Below are positions 57,801-60,788 of a stretch of 64,000 nt of DNA, piece after piece. The translations under genes were made by a program, and so were the position numbers. Source of the DNA: Owenia fusiformis. Lineage: Eukaryota > Annelida > Polychaeta > Sabellida > Oweniidae. Each line of letters starts with the position of its first letter. The first letter of the stretch is position 1. The stretch is from positions 13,269,375 to 13,333,374 of the forward strand of contig CAIIXF020000005.1 in the NCBI GenBank assembly GCA_903813345.2, read 5' to 3'. Under the pieces are notes generated by a model, which saw only the letters and a program-made list of their open reading frames with translations, was not told the DNA's origin and did no database searches.

Positions 57801-60788
57801 TTGACACTGTATACAATAGATCAAATTATATCTGAATTACAAAGATTTAGAAACAATCACCAGAGGAGTAAGAACATAAAATGTGAGAGATTCCTACACA
57901 CAGGTTGTTTTCATGGCAGAATAATGCAGGGAGTTAAATGGATTGGCAATAAATTCTCGGTTTCATGGGCTTAGTTTAGGATCTATAAAGAAGACAGAGA
58001 TCATTTGCGGTTGGTTCTTCATTCATCAAGCATTGCTCGATCCATGTGTAAGGAGTGATTCAATTGTTCTACTACTTATTCCTTATATCTAAAGCATTGA
58101 ACCTTGGGGTATCTTTAGATGGGAGGCTGGGGAGGTGTGAGGAGGCAGAGAGAGTTGGGGGGAGGGGTGACACCATTGACCAAATCCAAACTTTAAGATC
58201 CATTTTTCACAATGTTAAGTACACTGAAAAATATAAAGCAATTTAGCTTATCGAATGGCATAAATCAGATATAAATCAAATGAAATTACATAATATAGTA
58301 ACACCATGGTAATGTATTTTCCAGGATAAAAAAGAAGAAAATTAAATTACCAATGATTAAAGTAGACCCGACAGGAAGTCAATGCTATAAATTGTGTTAA
58401 ATATCGTAAAACCAAGCAGTTGGTTACTTGTTTTCAGAGAAAGAAGCATCAACATGAAGCATGCTTTCATATTCTATGTTTGAAATATAGTAATTCCTTC
58501 TCTAAGTATTCAACTATGCACCTTCTAGGGTTAAAAATTACATTACATTTACAATTCAGCGAGTAATGTTTCTACTGTACCATCAAATTGCCATAGCGAT
58601 TAAATAAAACTCAGAAAGTGATGGCTAATAAATAACATTTATCAAATCAGTATGGACCTTTTAAGATAGAAATGCCAGTTAAAATGTGACTTGGTGTGTG
58701 TGTTTCAATAGCATTAATCTGAAAAATTATTTAAAAAATCTGGCAGATTTTTAGCATTTCTTAATGGTTTTGAATTCCTATAACATGCTTATACATTATT
58801 TCTTTCTAATTCCTCTTTTCAACTTTATCATTTTTTATTTCAAATCATGCACAATCTGAATTTTACTCAAGGGATGGTAAACATTATACACATTCTGAAA
58901 CTAAATGATGCTGAATCCAATATTATTTTAACTGTTCTTTGCATTAGTTAATTGTTAAAAGTGTGTGAGCTTTGTCATGGTGGCCCTGACTTCCCATGGA
59001 AATAAGTGAAAATAAGGACATGGGTACCTAGTTGTCTCTAAATGACTGTAAATCACTTTGAATTCTTGCATGCAGATTTCATGAATTCTGAATTTCTCCA
59101 TTGTTGCATGTAGATTTCATGAATTCTGAATTTCTCAATCTTTTTTATTTATCAACTATTGTCCGTCAATTTTGACTAAAAAAAGAGTGGTTAAAATTCG
59201 GGAATTTGACCATCGGTAACTTTTGGCCAAATTCAAAATGTAAGAAATATAAAATTATCCTGTTTTATGGTACAGCAATAGAAATGCAGGAGATGTCTCA
59301 TTTTTTTCCTTAAGAAAAGACATGCCCACTAAAGAAGACCTCAAGGGAGCTGTTGATCATAATAGAGACTCGAGAGGGGAATTCAAGAATATCAAGGAGT
59401 TCAACGTCTTGAATATTTTCTGAGAGGTAAATTAAGTTGTGTTCGAGCATAGTGTGATGGCTAAAAGGAACAAAAATGAAATAACTTGATAGAATAGCGA
59501 AATCAAACTACACGCATTCGGAAGGGCAGACAAACCATGCCTAGACAAAACAAGGTGCATACAGTATGACACAATGAGATAATTTAGACAATGCTTCAGT
59601 GACTTTCATTTATTTGAAGACAACATAAAAGAAAATTCACGGTTTGATATTTTCAATTCCAAAAATATAAATATACCAGGACAGAAAGGGAGAATGACAA
59701 TTAAAGACCCCTGCACGCAGACAATTCTTCACGTCATACTCATACTAAGATTAAGTAACTTTATTCAAAATTTGTAAAGGGAATAAGAGAAATTCAATTC
59801 CTTGTAATTTCAATTAAGGGCAAAGTATCGCCTGCTAATGTTGTATCACTCACTTGTACAGAATCGATACATCTGAGCAAATGTACTGAAACCTCCAAGG
59901 CCAAATATTTCAATATGAAAGATTGGATTGAGTTGAACTGAATTAGGCATCATATGTGCCCTTTCCACCTCCATTAGAGAGATGTAACAGAAAAGAGAAA
60001 TGGTGATAAAGCTGAAAATTCCCTTGATGATAATGGAATTGATAGTGTAACTACACACCTACCCTGTGTGAGAAGTTTTCACCTATGTAGTCAAGTAGTG
60101 GAGGAGGCTTAATGTAAGACTATAGAAGATGCATCTTGAGCTAATGGAGGATATTATAAGTCTGCTCATCCAACACCAGTAACTAGGCAATAACTCCATT
60201 TTGGAATACGATTCAACAAGAATATTAATTCCAGTTCATGAGATATCTACAGTTATCGGAACAGGGGACAAACATAGAGTCGACCAATGGCAGTCTGTTA
60301 TTTTGAGCTGACCTTTTTGTTCCTCAAAGAACATTCCACAATTCTGGTTATCCAAAACTGCACATGTTTCTGCTGCACTTTCACAAGATTATTTGAATTT
60401 TTGGGAAATGTCATTTTAATTCCTGATCGAATTTTTGGTTTTGAAATATGTATTTCCCAATATTGTATACCGCTTATCTACAATTTATCTTATGATTTAA
60501 TACATTCTTATAAATGCCGTAATCTAAGTGGTCCAGGAGCAGTCAACAGTCTGTGCTGTATACCTTGCCATGAATCACTGCTCTTACCTTTTTCAAATGG
60601 CCGGTTGATGTTCCCATGAATGCGACTGTGTACTGATTGGTCACTGTGTTGCTCGTATACGTCACGGCTAGTGATGTCACAAGCGTGGTCGGGAATGTGA
60701 TAACGGCTTTGCCTACAATTGGTATGTTCCCTGCAATTGGCTGATTGAAGTCATGTGCTCCACAATAATCGTCATCTATTGTCCAATC
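3760..60788 (-). CDS. PLXNA: Plexin-A-type semaphorin receptor (partial; 5' end outside the window), spliced
   Basis: Plexins are single-pass receptors for semaphorins; their cytoplasmic GAP acts on Rap-type small GTPases and changes adhesion and cytoskeleton in axon guidance and cell migration. Joining the 27 main exons gives one open frame of about 1,529 residues plus stop, with no phase conflict. Order: Sema end (1-110), PSI1 (about 116-152), IPT1 (to about 246), PSI2 (about 268-305), IPT2 (about 315-420), PSI3 (about 425-472), IPT3-6 (to about 845), transmembrane helix (861-886), juxtamembrane coiled coil, GAP first half, RBD with [19 protein letters not shown] second half. The GAP arginines are present: RR at about 1058-1059 in [13 protein letters not shown] and R at about 1381 in LPLRFWVN. 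Motifs such as [20 protein letters not shown] and [20 protein letters not shown] match the plexin-A class better than plexin-B, -C or -D. About 300-370 N-terminal residues should lie upstream. Known from the family: function. Inferred: subclass. Confidence 0.96.
4249..4399 (-). CDS. PLXNA: Plexin visible exon 27: GAP C-terminal helices
   Basis: 151 bp, phase 2 in and 0 out, acceptor TTGCAG and donor GTGAGT. It encodes [20 protein letters not shown], then [12 protein letters not shown] and [12 protein letters not shown]. The [11 protein letters not shown]-x-L-A-x-x-SR motif is plexin specific. Confidence 0.97.
4692..4904 (-). CDS. PLXNA: Plexin visible exon 26: GAP second half with second arginine
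   Basis: 213 bp, phase 2 in and 2 out, acceptor TTCCAG and donor GTAAGT. It encodes [39 protein letters not shown] and [20 protein letters not shown]. The R in LPLRFWVN corresponds to the second GAP arginine site. This is the best conserved exon in the window. Confidence 0.98.
5307..5476 (-). CDS. PLXNA: Plexin visible exon 25: GAP second half
   Basis: 170 bp, phase 0 in and 2 out, acceptor CTTCAG and donor GTAAGG. It encodes [36 protein letters not shown] and HTWKSN, matching plexin-A residue by residue over most of its length. The 1.28 kb intron 5477-6755 carries one copy of the 160-bp dispersed repeat and is otherwise plain. The 402-bp intron 4905-5306 shows nothing. Confidence 0.97.
5925..6072 (+). 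repeat. Copy of a 160-bp dispersed repeat (family R160)
   Basis: Shares TACAATTTAGAGT, CATTCCTTGCTAAT-like TATTCCTTGCTAATTTCAC and TTGCATTTCAAACATGA with the copies at 41866 and 31709. Confidence 0.75.
6756..6848 (-). CDS. PLXNA: Plexin visible exon 24: GAP second half
   Basis: 93 bp, phase 0 to 0, acceptor CCCCAG and donor GTGAGT. It encodes [10 protein letters not shown] and [20 protein letters not shown], the latter one of the most conserved plexin-A blocks. Confidence 0.97.
7242..7351 (-). CDS. PLXNA: Plexin visible exon 23: variable linker to GAP second half
   Basis: 110 bp, phase 1 in and 0 out, acceptor TTGCAG and donor GTAAGT. It encodes a serine-rich linker with [20 protein letters not shown] and ends GSKYYHL. 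It aligns with the region before W-H-L-V-K in plexin-A proteins and is the least conserved cytoplasmic exon. The 393-bp intron 6849-7241 holds nothing recognisable. Confidence 0.93.
7568..7664 (-). CDS. PLXNA: Plexin visible exon 22: end of RBD
   Basis: 97 bp, phase 0 in and 1 out, acceptor TTTTAG-like CTTTAG and donor GTGAGT. It encodes [18 protein letters not shown] and ends SGASNRY. The VPDG-x-x-x-AL-x-x-x-Q strand closes the RBD. Confidence 0.95.
7849..7955 (-). CDS. PLXNA: Plexin visible exon 21: RBD
   Basis: 107 bp, phase 1 in and 0 out, acceptor TTTCAG and donor GTACAT. It encodes [20 protein letters not shown] and [10 protein letters not shown]. Joined to exon 20 this gives DLDLEWRNG and then the QDED-x-TT-x-x-E and LN-TLAHY blocks of the plexin RBD. 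Confidence 0.96.
8640..9351. repeat. Tandem repeat in left foldback arm, about 183-bp unit, four copies
   Basis: The GG-TA(T/G)AGCCATGG-TGACC landmark recurs near 8637, 8816, 9000 and 9184. Each unit includes CTAAGATGTAAAACATAA and TTTTAAGGAAGTT. The mirror array is in 12437-13190. Confidence 0.9.
9352..10019. mobile_element. Nested palindromic element inside the foldback
   Basis: The left end AAAGGAGCACGGAAAGTATC pairs with the right end GATACTTCCAGTCCTCCTTT. The pairing runs about 175 bp inward, for example CATATGTTGGATTTTG against CAAAATCCAACATATG-like sequence at 9969. It interrupts a tandem unit exactly at CTCAAA/TTTACGATTTCAGGTATAG, where other units read uninterrupted, so it inserted into the array. 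The 112-residue frame at 9697-10035 crosses this structure and is not credible as a gene. Confidence 0.8.
10020..11781. other. Foldback loop, noncoding, nothing further recognised
   Basis: AT-rich sequence between the nested palindrome and the CAGTAAAA element. It contains an 11-base C run at 10562-10572 and no long open frame. Confidence 0.5.
11782..12302. mobile_element. CAGTAAAACCTGTA-type inverted-repeat element, long copy
   Basis: The left end is CAGTGAAACCTGTATATCCC and the right end GATTAGAAAGATTTTACTG. The interior has repeated TCTGAACAC/AATTCGAACA motifs, like the short copy at 63157-63325. The TIR resembles Tc1/mariner-pogo nonautonomous elements. No coding sequence. Confidence 0.65.
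12437..13190. repeat. Tandem repeat in right foldback arm, about 183-bp unit
   Basis: Mirror image of the left array: GGCTATACCTGAAATTC, AAATTTGAAAACTTA and AAACTTCCTTAAAACCCATC recur about every 185 bp. Confidence 0.88.
13746..13908 (-). CDS. PLXNA: Plexin visible exon 20: Rho-GTPase-binding domain, first part
   Basis: 163 bp, phase 0 in and 1 out, acceptor TTGCAG and donor GTAAGG. It encodes [20 protein letters not shown] followed by [19 protein letters not shown], the ubiquitin-like RBD inserted in the GAP that binds Rac/Rnd-type GTPases. The tip of a 5.6 kb foldback element lies only about 30 bp past the donor. Confidence 0.97.
13909..15124. other. Plexin intron 19, left part
   Basis: Mostly featureless. 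A weak inverted repeat pairs CACATTTGATCTACAGCAAC near 14748 with GTTGTTGAGCAAATGTGA near 14886, spacing about 100 bp. No exon-like segment was found. Confidence 0.45.
15125..15866. mobile_element. AACAGAAACTT element interrupted by another element
   Basis: The left end GGGGTCATTAACAGAAACTT lies at 15125-15144 and the left part runs to 15250. The right end resumes at 15856 as TTAATGGCCCC. Without the 601-bp insertion the sequence matches the reverse complement of the copy at 3227-3360. Confidence 0.75.
15255..15855. mobile_element. 601-bp foldback element with TTAA flanks
   Basis: Near-mirror arms of about 215 bp: left AGGGGTATTCCTTGCCAGAC and right GTCTGGCAAGGAATGTTCCT. Inner landmarks also mirror each other (GAAGTGATGTCATCGACTCT with GAGTCGATGACATCACTTCC). 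TTAA sits on both sides (15251-15254 and 15856-15859), consistent with a TTAA or TA target duplication. Noncoding. Confidence 0.85.
16205..16430. repeat. Degenerate tandem repeat, about 28-bp unit
   Basis: The words AAGTGTGC(T/C)CATTGCTCAA and TATTAAGTGTGCC recur about eight times with substitutions. It lies just downstream of exon 19 in the transcript sense. Confidence 0.8.
16492..16638 (-). CDS. PLXNA: Plexin visible exon 19: GAP to RBD linker
   Basis: 147 bp, phase 0 to 0, acceptor TTCCAG and donor GTACGT. It encodes [39 protein letters not shown] and [10 protein letters not shown]. The block GP[24 protein letters not shown] is strongly plexin specific and leads into the RBD. Confidence 0.97.
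16697..17553. mobile_element. hAT-like nonautonomous element, outer copy
   Basis: The ends are CAGAGATCACGGTAG and, inverted, CTATCGTGATCTCTG. They are flanked by a direct repeat CTACTTG at 16690-16696 and 17554-17560. A TIR beginning CAGAG with a 7-8 bp duplication suggests the hAT superfamily. No transposase frame. It lies 58 bp upstream of the exon 19 acceptor in transcript order and hosts a second insertion. Confidence 0.75.
16791..17433. mobile_element. hAT-like nonautonomous element, nested inner copy
   Basis: TIR TAGAGGTGTCACGGT at the left and its inverse ACCGTGACACCTCTA at the right, flanked by the 8-bp near-duplicate TGGCGAAT/TTGCGAAT. The GGTGTCA core is typical of hAT ends. It sits wholly inside the outer element, so it inserted later. 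Noncoding. Confidence 0.8.
17901..18048 (-). CDS. PLXNA: Plexin visible exon 18: GAP first half with catalytic arginines
   Basis: 148 bp, phase 2 in and 0 out, acceptor TTGCAG and donor GTGAGT. It encodes [30 protein letters not shown] and TFLLYKFLS. The RR pair in [12 protein letters not shown] corresponds to the first GAP arginine site of plexins, the R-R[12 protein letters not shown] motif. The join reads [15 protein letters not shown]. Confidence 0.97.
18430..18605. repeat. Near-perfect 80-bp-arm hairpin next to exon 17
   Basis: Arms 18430-18509 and 18526-18605 are reverse complements with one obvious mismatch, and the loop is 16 bases. Each arm itself contains the palindrome GTAGGATGTCCATCCTAC. 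It lies 28 bp beyond the exon 17 donor in the 585-bp intron. It may be a young MITE or a hairpin-forming transcript segment. Confidence 0.9.
18634..18824 (-). CDS. PLXNA: Plexin visible exon 17: GAP first half
   Basis: 191 bp, phase 0 in and 2 out, acceptor TTCCAG and donor GTAAGT. It encodes [34 protein letters not shown] and MEYQTE. These match the plexin core L-x-x-NK-x-FLL-x-FIRTLE and SFSMRD-x-x-NVASLI. A long hairpin begins 28 bp past its donor. Confidence 0.97.
19552..19703 (-). CDS. PLXNA: Plexin visible exon 16: juxtamembrane segment and start of GAP
   Basis: 152 bp, phase 1 in and 0 out, acceptor TTTCAG and donor GTAAGT. It encodes [35 protein letters not shown] and DHPVTRDLD, which follow the plexin-A sequence closely. 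Joined to exon 14 it reads [16 protein letters not shown], the arrangement known in other plexins. The 727-bp intron 18825-19551 contains only a short TA/GA microsatellite near 19330-19350. Confidence 0.96.
20523..20642 (-). CDS. Candidate alternative plexin exon (duplicated juxtamembrane exon)
   Basis: 120 bp, phase 1 in and 1 out, acceptor CATGCAG and donor G/GTGGGT. It encodes about 40 residues beginning [18 protein letters not shown], similar at its start to [18 protein letters not shown] in the next exon downstream. Because it is phase symmetric it can be skipped or included upstream of exon 16 without a frameshift. It cannot replace exon 16, which ends in phase 0. A second GTGGGT donor at 20573-20568 would give a 69-bp form, also ending in phase 1. 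The acceptor has a poor pyrimidine tract. The 819-bp intron to exon 16 and the 224-bp intron from exon 14 are otherwise featureless. That it is used at all is inference; a decayed exon copy is the alternative. Confidence 0.55.
20867..21113 (-). CDS. PLXNA: Plexin visible exon 14: transmembrane helix and juxtamembrane coiled coil
   Basis: 247 bp, phase 0 in and 1 out, acceptor TTTCAG and donor GTACAG. After a short ectodomain tail it encodes a hydrophobic run from about visible residue 861 to 886 ([16 protein letters not shown], then [11 protein letters not shown]). A basic KKKSKERDR stop-transfer follows, then the heptad-like [20 protein letters not shown]. In plexins this juxtamembrane helix takes part in dimer-driven activation of the GAP. 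Confidence 0.97.
21523..21675 (-). CDS. PLXNA: Plexin visible exon 13: IPT6
   Basis: 153 bp, phase 0 to 0, acceptor TCTCAG and donor GTAAGT. It encodes [17 protein letters not shown] and [20 protein letters not shown], the final membrane-proximal IPT fold. The 409-bp intron 21114-21522 shows no feature. Confidence 0.95.
21882..22136 (-). CDS. PLXNA: Plexin visible exon 12: end of IPT5 and start of IPT6
   Basis: 255 bp, phase 0 to 0, acceptor TTTCAG and donor GTGAGT. It encodes [29 protein letters not shown] and [19 protein letters not shown]. Plexin-A proteins have the same YGF-x-x-DNV and Y-x-x-P-x-F-E-x-F signature here. Confidence 0.95.
22446..22710 (-). CDS. PLXNA: Plexin visible exon 11: end of IPT4 and start of IPT5
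   Basis: 265 bp, phase 2 in and 0 out, acceptor CTCCAG and donor GTAAGT. It encodes [29 protein letters not shown] and [20 protein letters not shown], a typical plexin IPT pattern (F-x-Y-x-x-DP-x-I then SG-x-x-L-x-V-x-G-x-NL). The 309-bp intron 22137-22445 holds nothing recognisable. Confidence 0.95.
23057..23302 (-). CDS. PLXNA: Plexin visible exon 10: end of IPT3 and start of IPT4
   Basis: 246 bp, phase 2 in and 2 out, acceptor TTTTAG-like ATTTAG and donor GTGAGA. It encodes [30 protein letters not shown] and [14 protein letters not shown], so the end of one IPT fold joins the signature of the next. The 346-bp intron 22711-23056 is without recognisable features. Confidence 0.95.
23665..23816 (-). 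CDS. PLXNA: Plexin visible exon 9: IPT3
   Basis: 152 bp, phase 0 in and 2 out, acceptor TTTCAG and donor GTAAGT. It encodes [20 protein letters not shown], the IPT/TIG signature (P-x-x-GP-x-x-GGT-x-V-T-I-x-G-x-NLG), then [11 protein letters not shown]. The 393-bp intron downstream (23817-24209 lies upstream of it) and the 362-bp intron 23303-23664 show no feature. Confidence 0.96.
24210..24382 (-). CDS. PLXNA: Plexin visible exon 8: PSI domain 3
   Basis: 173 bp, phase 1 in and 0 out, acceptor TTGTAG and donor GTATGG. It encodes [27 protein letters not shown] and [19 protein letters not shown]. All PSI cysteines and the CGWC motif are present. The PIITQ end begins the first strand of IPT3. 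Confidence 0.97.
24383..24716. other. Plexin intron 7, right of exon 8: nothing recognised
   Basis: Unique-looking intron sequence directly upstream of the PSI3 exon in transcript order. Confidence 0.45.
24717..24878 (+). repeat. R160 dispersed repeat, well preserved copy
   Basis: Contains CTCTCTAAAATTTGAATGAA, CATACAATTCAGAGTGTA and CATGCCTGTTTACTTTAT, followed by TTTTGCAATTCAAAACATGA. Confidence 0.85.
25175..25412. repeat. 19-bp minisatellite, about 12 copies
   Basis: Unit TAAGGCCCCATGTTGGGAG on the plus strand, with one 18-bp variant copy and a degenerate last copy. Because 19 is not a multiple of three and the unit lacks stops on the minus strand, all three minus frames stay open. This yields protein-like repeats ([19 protein letters not shown]) that are not evidence of a gene. 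Confidence 0.97.
25524..25575 (+). repeat. R160 dispersed repeat, fragment
   Basis: Only the AAAATTTGAATAAAATG-CATAATTTAGAG part of the family is present. Confidence 0.5.
25683..27390. mobile_element. GTCACCAC-hairpin element carrying a satellite array
   Basis: The left end ACAAGGCATTAACATGACAA and AAATGTCACCACCT, and the right end AACAATATGTCACCACTTTT with GGTGGTGACATA, match the short elements at 56414-56592 and 63751-63890. Those copies also have CCAACCGCC-type GC-rich repeats before the right hairpin, as here at 27290-27345. The 1.5 kb satellite lies between the ends. A terminal hairpin without clear inverted repeats could suggest a Helitron-like mobile element, but no constant CTRR end is seen. 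Confidence 0.6.
25742..27240. repeat. Satellite array of about 136-148-bp units rich in AGGTCA half-sites
   Basis: TTTGAATTTCTGAGAAC starts 11 units, at about 25753, 25919, 26056, 26204, 26340, 26476, 26624, 26759, 26906, 27066 and 27191. Units 3-5 and 6-8 repeat as a 420-bp higher-order block. Most units contain TGACCTTTTTTGACCT, then TGACCTTGAGAAGGTCA, then AGGTCATTGAAGGTCA, so several nuclear-receptor-type half-sites each. Confidence 0.95.
27813..27909 (-). CDS. PLXNA: Plexin visible exon 7: end of IPT2
   Basis: 97 bp, phase 0 in and 1 out, acceptor TTGTAG and donor GTAAGG. It encodes [11 protein letters not shown] and [17 protein letters not shown]. Plexins carry a similar V-x-W-x-G-x-x-x-ID-N stretch immediately before PSI3. 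The 3.4 kb intron after it contains the minisatellite and the AGGTCA-rich satellite. Confidence 0.94.
28190..28411 (-). CDS. PLXNA: Plexin visible exon 6: linker and IPT2, first part
   Basis: 222 bp, phase 0 to 0, acceptor TTTCAG and donor GTAGGA, a weaker donor than its neighbours. It encodes [20 protein letters not shown] followed by [14 protein letters not shown] and FKCTFTLDG, which matches the second plexin IPT module (C-P-x-I then VRA-x-NL and a C-x-F strand). Confidence 0.94.
28665..28867 (-). CDS. PLXNA: Plexin visible exon 5: PSI domain 2
   Basis: 203 bp, phase 1 in and 0 out, acceptor TTTCAG and donor GTAAGT. It encodes [20 protein letters not shown] and TWCVQRHKC. The CGxxxxCxxCxxxxxxCxWC spacing is that of a PSI domain. 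A TFFKC lead-in like this opens PSI2 in plexins. Confidence 0.95.
29118..29419 (-). CDS. PLXNA: Plexin visible exon 4: end of PSI1 and IPT1
   Basis: 302 bp, phase 2 in and 1 out, acceptor TTATAG and donor GTGAGC. It starts CSLKSECQ, which closes PSI1, then WLPYIGTQC and a beta-rich stretch ending in [18 protein letters not shown], the first plexin IPT/TIG fold. It is the largest exon in the window. The 250-bp intron after it shows nothing recognisable. Confidence 0.96.
29527..29656. mobile_element. CAGTAAAA-type MITE, 130 bp
   Basis: Ends CAGTAAAATTTGTAGGTGGA and GGAGGTGTTTTACTG, with TA on both sides. Related copies lie at 51072, 63157 and 11782. It sits in the intron between plexin exons 3 and 4. 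Confidence 0.75.
29771..29877 (-). CDS. PLXNA: Plexin visible exon 3: PSI domain 1
   Basis: 107 bp, phase 0 in and 2 out, acceptor TTTCAG and donor GTAAGA. It encodes [18 protein letters not shown] and [12 protein letters not shown], the cysteine-knotted PSI module after Sema. The join to exon 2 reads [16 protein letters not shown], which is continuous with the plexin pattern despite the very long intron. The following 351-bp intron holds a 130-bp CAGTAAAA element. Confidence 0.97.
30186..30305 (+). repeat. R160 dispersed repeat, partial copy
   Basis: Contains TATCTGATTTTCTTGC and TTCCTTGCTAATTCCACT, followed by TCTATTTTGTATTTTAAAA. Confidence 0.7.
31709..31862 (+). repeat. R160 dispersed repeat, well preserved copy
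   Basis: Contains AAAATTTGAATAAAGTGTCT, CCATATAATTTGGAGTA, TTTACTTTATTCCTTGCTAA and TTTTGCATTCGAAAACATGA. Confidence 0.85.
32285..33130. repeat. Tandem repeat, 135/155-bp units, six copies
   Basis: CATTAGAC starts at 32316, 32451, 32586, 32741, 32876 and 33031. The 155-bp units carry an extra 20-bp TTCAAAATGTCCGCCATTT-like copy. Each unit has AATGGCGGCCATTTT-type palindromes. A 110-residue minus frame through three units is open only because 135 is divisible by three. Confidence 0.95.
33411..33502. repeat. Microsatellite of GACG and TACG tetramers
   Basis: Alternating runs of CGGA and CGTA tetranucleotides form a compound simple repeat. Confidence 0.97.
33542..35299. other. Large intron, nothing recognised
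   Basis: AT-rich sequence with an 11-base G run at 34293-34303. No exon, RNA or repeat family was recognised. Confidence 0.45.
35300..36130. other. CpG-containing stretch inside the large intron, possible regulatory region
   Basis: Compared with its surroundings this part has more CG dinucleotides. It also carries GGTCACGTGATC (E-box CACGTG) at about 35609-35620 and CGCCATATTGG (YY1-like) near 35631. A promoter or enhancer is possible. No initiator or exon can be assigned, so this is only a hint. Confidence 0.2.
36340..36440. repeat. Hairpin element with GGCCTTCGGCC tip
   Basis: GATAAGAAATAATA pairs with TATTATTTCTTAT around the tip CAGGCCTTCGGCCT, and outer arms GATAAAGCA and TGCTTTATC also pair. 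The whole is an imperfect foldback of about 100 bp. Confidence 0.8.
36441..37127. other. Large intron, nothing recognised
   Basis: AT-rich, without coding or repeat signals I recognise. Confidence 0.45.
37128..37345. repeat. Tandem duplication, two copies of about 108 bp
   Basis: Both copies start TATTCTGTATCTTAAAGTTA and end with AAAATGGCCATATTTCC. They differ at few positions, so the duplication is recent. Confidence 0.93.
37585..37725 (+). repeat. R160 dispersed repeat, diverged copy
   Basis: Retains TTTATTCCTTGCAAATTTCA and a TTTTTTCAATAAAAAACAC end. Confidence 0.6.
37726..39544. other. Large intron, nothing recognised
   Basis: No exon candidates or recognisable element. The minus frame at 38337-38648 has no family features. 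Confidence 0.45.
39545..40140 (-). mobile_element. LINE 3' end: truncated non-LTR retrotransposon fragment
   Basis: The minus frame at 39792-40125 ends in a stop and reads [20 protein letters not shown], then [20 protein letters not shown]. This is the typical C-terminal tail of a CR1/Jockey-like LINE reverse transcriptase protein (R-x-x-x-G-x-x-S-x-x-x-x-G-x-x-x-WNSL). A noncoding tail follows and ends in an ATTGAATTGAATTG microsatellite at 39548-39575, as LINE 3' ends often do. The reverse transcriptase core and 5' part are missing, so this is a dead 5'-truncated copy lying in the same orientation as the plexin gene. Confidence 0.8.
40141..41865. other. Large intron, nothing recognised
   Basis: No supported gene. 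Open frames at 41250-41474 and 41642-41896 lack family motifs, and the latter runs into an R160 copy. Confidence 0.45.
41866..42023 (+). repeat. R160 dispersed repeat, near-consensus copy
   Basis: Contains TTTCTCTCTAAAATTTGAAT, TCTGATTTTCTTGCATTACT, TTCCTTGCTAATTCCACTCT and TATTTTGCATTTCAAAACAT. It served as my reference copy. Confidence 0.9.
45828..45860. mobile_element. Solo end of a GTCACCAC-hairpin element
   Basis: GTCACCAC/GTGGTGAC hairpin with five bases of T-rich loop plus the flanking CAATAT and ATAA, as at the right ends of the copies at 27390 and 63890. Confidence 0.65.
47427..47445. repeat. Run of 19 G
   Basis: Homopolymer tract that could form stacked G structures and is error prone in sequencing. 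Confidence 0.95.
49440..49612 (-). repeat. R160 dispersed repeat, inverted copy
   Basis: Its reverse complement carries CTTTAAAATTTGAAAGAAGT, GCCTGATTTTCTTGCATATT, TATACAATTTAGAGTTC and TATTTCAAAATATGACCA. Confidence 0.8.
49613..50664. other. Large intron, nothing recognised
   Basis: No repeat family or exon signal seen. Confidence 0.45.
50671..50826. repeat. 33-bp minisatellite, five copies
   Basis: CCACCACATACAAATGTTTG recurs at 50671, 50704, 50737, 50770 and 50803. As 33 is divisible by three, a 189-residue minus frame (50578-51147) stays open and shows an 11-residue [11 protein letters not shown] repeat. Its N-terminal part comes from the neighbouring MITE, so I do not treat it as a gene. 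Confidence 0.95.
51072..51215. mobile_element. CAGTAAAA-type MITE, 144 bp
   Basis: Ends CAGTAAAACTGTATAGGTGG and ATGACAGGTTTTACTG, with TA on each side. The adjacent 51216-51334 ends in a further GAAAGGTTTTACTG, so a second related copy or remnant follows directly. Confidence 0.75.
51336..52324. other. Large intron, nothing recognised
   Basis: AT-rich sequence with no exon candidate. Confidence 0.45.
52325..52480 (-). repeat. R160 dispersed repeat, inverted copy
   Basis: Its reverse complement contains TTCCTTGCTAATTCCTCTC preceded by CCTGTTTGCTTTA, and the outer TTATATTTGAATGAAGTATT. Confidence 0.75.
52613..52752 (+). repeat. R160 dispersed repeat, diverged copy
   Basis: Starts TTTCTCTCTAAAGTATAAAT, continues with CAGTATAATTTAAAGTCTGC and ends ATATTTTAAAACATAACCA. 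It lies 130 bp from an inverted copy. Confidence 0.7.
52753..54505. other. Large intron, nothing recognised
   Basis: Frame 53148-53393 shows no family motif. No element recognised. Confidence 0.45.
54510..54690. repeat. Cluster of six CCAATCA motifs, degenerate tandem repeat
   Basis: AGCCAATAAGA, AACCAATCAGA, AGCCAATCAAA, AGCCAATCAGA, AGCCAATCAAT and AACCAATCAGA occur every 28-42 bp, with TTCATC spacers. The cluster lies immediately inside the large intron, starting about 25 bp beyond the exon 2 donor. Confidence 0.8.
54715..54843 (-). CDS. PLXNA: Plexin visible exon 2: end of Sema domain
   Basis: 129 bp, phase 0 to 0, acceptor TTCCAG and donor GTAAGT. It encodes residues 68-110, with [13 protein letters not shown] and [11 protein letters not shown], the last Sema strand just before PSI1 (compare the plexin pattern G-S-P-I-L-R-D and LYVMTE-x-x-V). 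A 24.8 kb intron follows, by far the longest visible in this gene. Confidence 0.95.
54844..56413. other. Plexin intron 1, first part, nothing recognised
   Basis: No exon or repeat recognised. The 135-residue minus frame at 56156-56563 overlaps the hairpin element and is unconvincing. Confidence 0.45.
56414..56592. mobile_element. GTCACCAC-hairpin element, 180-bp copy
   Basis: Begins CAAGGCATTAACATGCAAAA with TATCACCACCTG, has an internal (C)CAACCACCGAA/CCAACTGCTGAACA array and ends near GACTATAACAATGTATCACC. The right hairpin is decayed. Confidence 0.7.
56593..58734. other. Plexin intron 1, middle part, nothing recognised
   Basis: Only a purine-rich G/A tract at 58118-58170 stands out. No supported exon. 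Confidence 0.45.
58735..58860 (+). repeat. R160 dispersed repeat, diverged copy
   Basis: Has TTTAGCATTTCT, ATTATTTCTTTCTAATTCCT and TTTTTTATTTCAAATCATGC in family order. Confidence 0.6.
59067..59140. repeat. Tandem duplication, 40-bp unit, two copies
   Basis: TTGCATG(C/T)AGATTTCATG followed by AATTCTGAATTTCTC(C/A)A occurs twice in a row. Confidence 0.9.
59141..60587. other. Plexin intron 1, last part, nothing recognised
   Basis: No element or exon seen. The 110-residue plus frame at 60287-60619 runs antisense into exon 1 and has no family features. Confidence 0.45.
60588..60788 (-). CDS. PLXNA: Plexin visible exon 1: Sema domain, C-terminal part
   Basis: 201 bp, phase 0 to 0, acceptor TTTTAG and donor GTAAGAG. 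It encodes visible residues 1-67 with [16 protein letters not shown] and [15 protein letters not shown]. These match the last blades of the plexin Sema beta-propeller (in plexin-A proteins a D-x-FCG-x-D-x-NQP stretch followed by VVFVGT-x-SG-x-LKK). It is the most 5' firmly supported exon here. The next intron toward the 3' end is 5.7 kb. Confidence 0.95.
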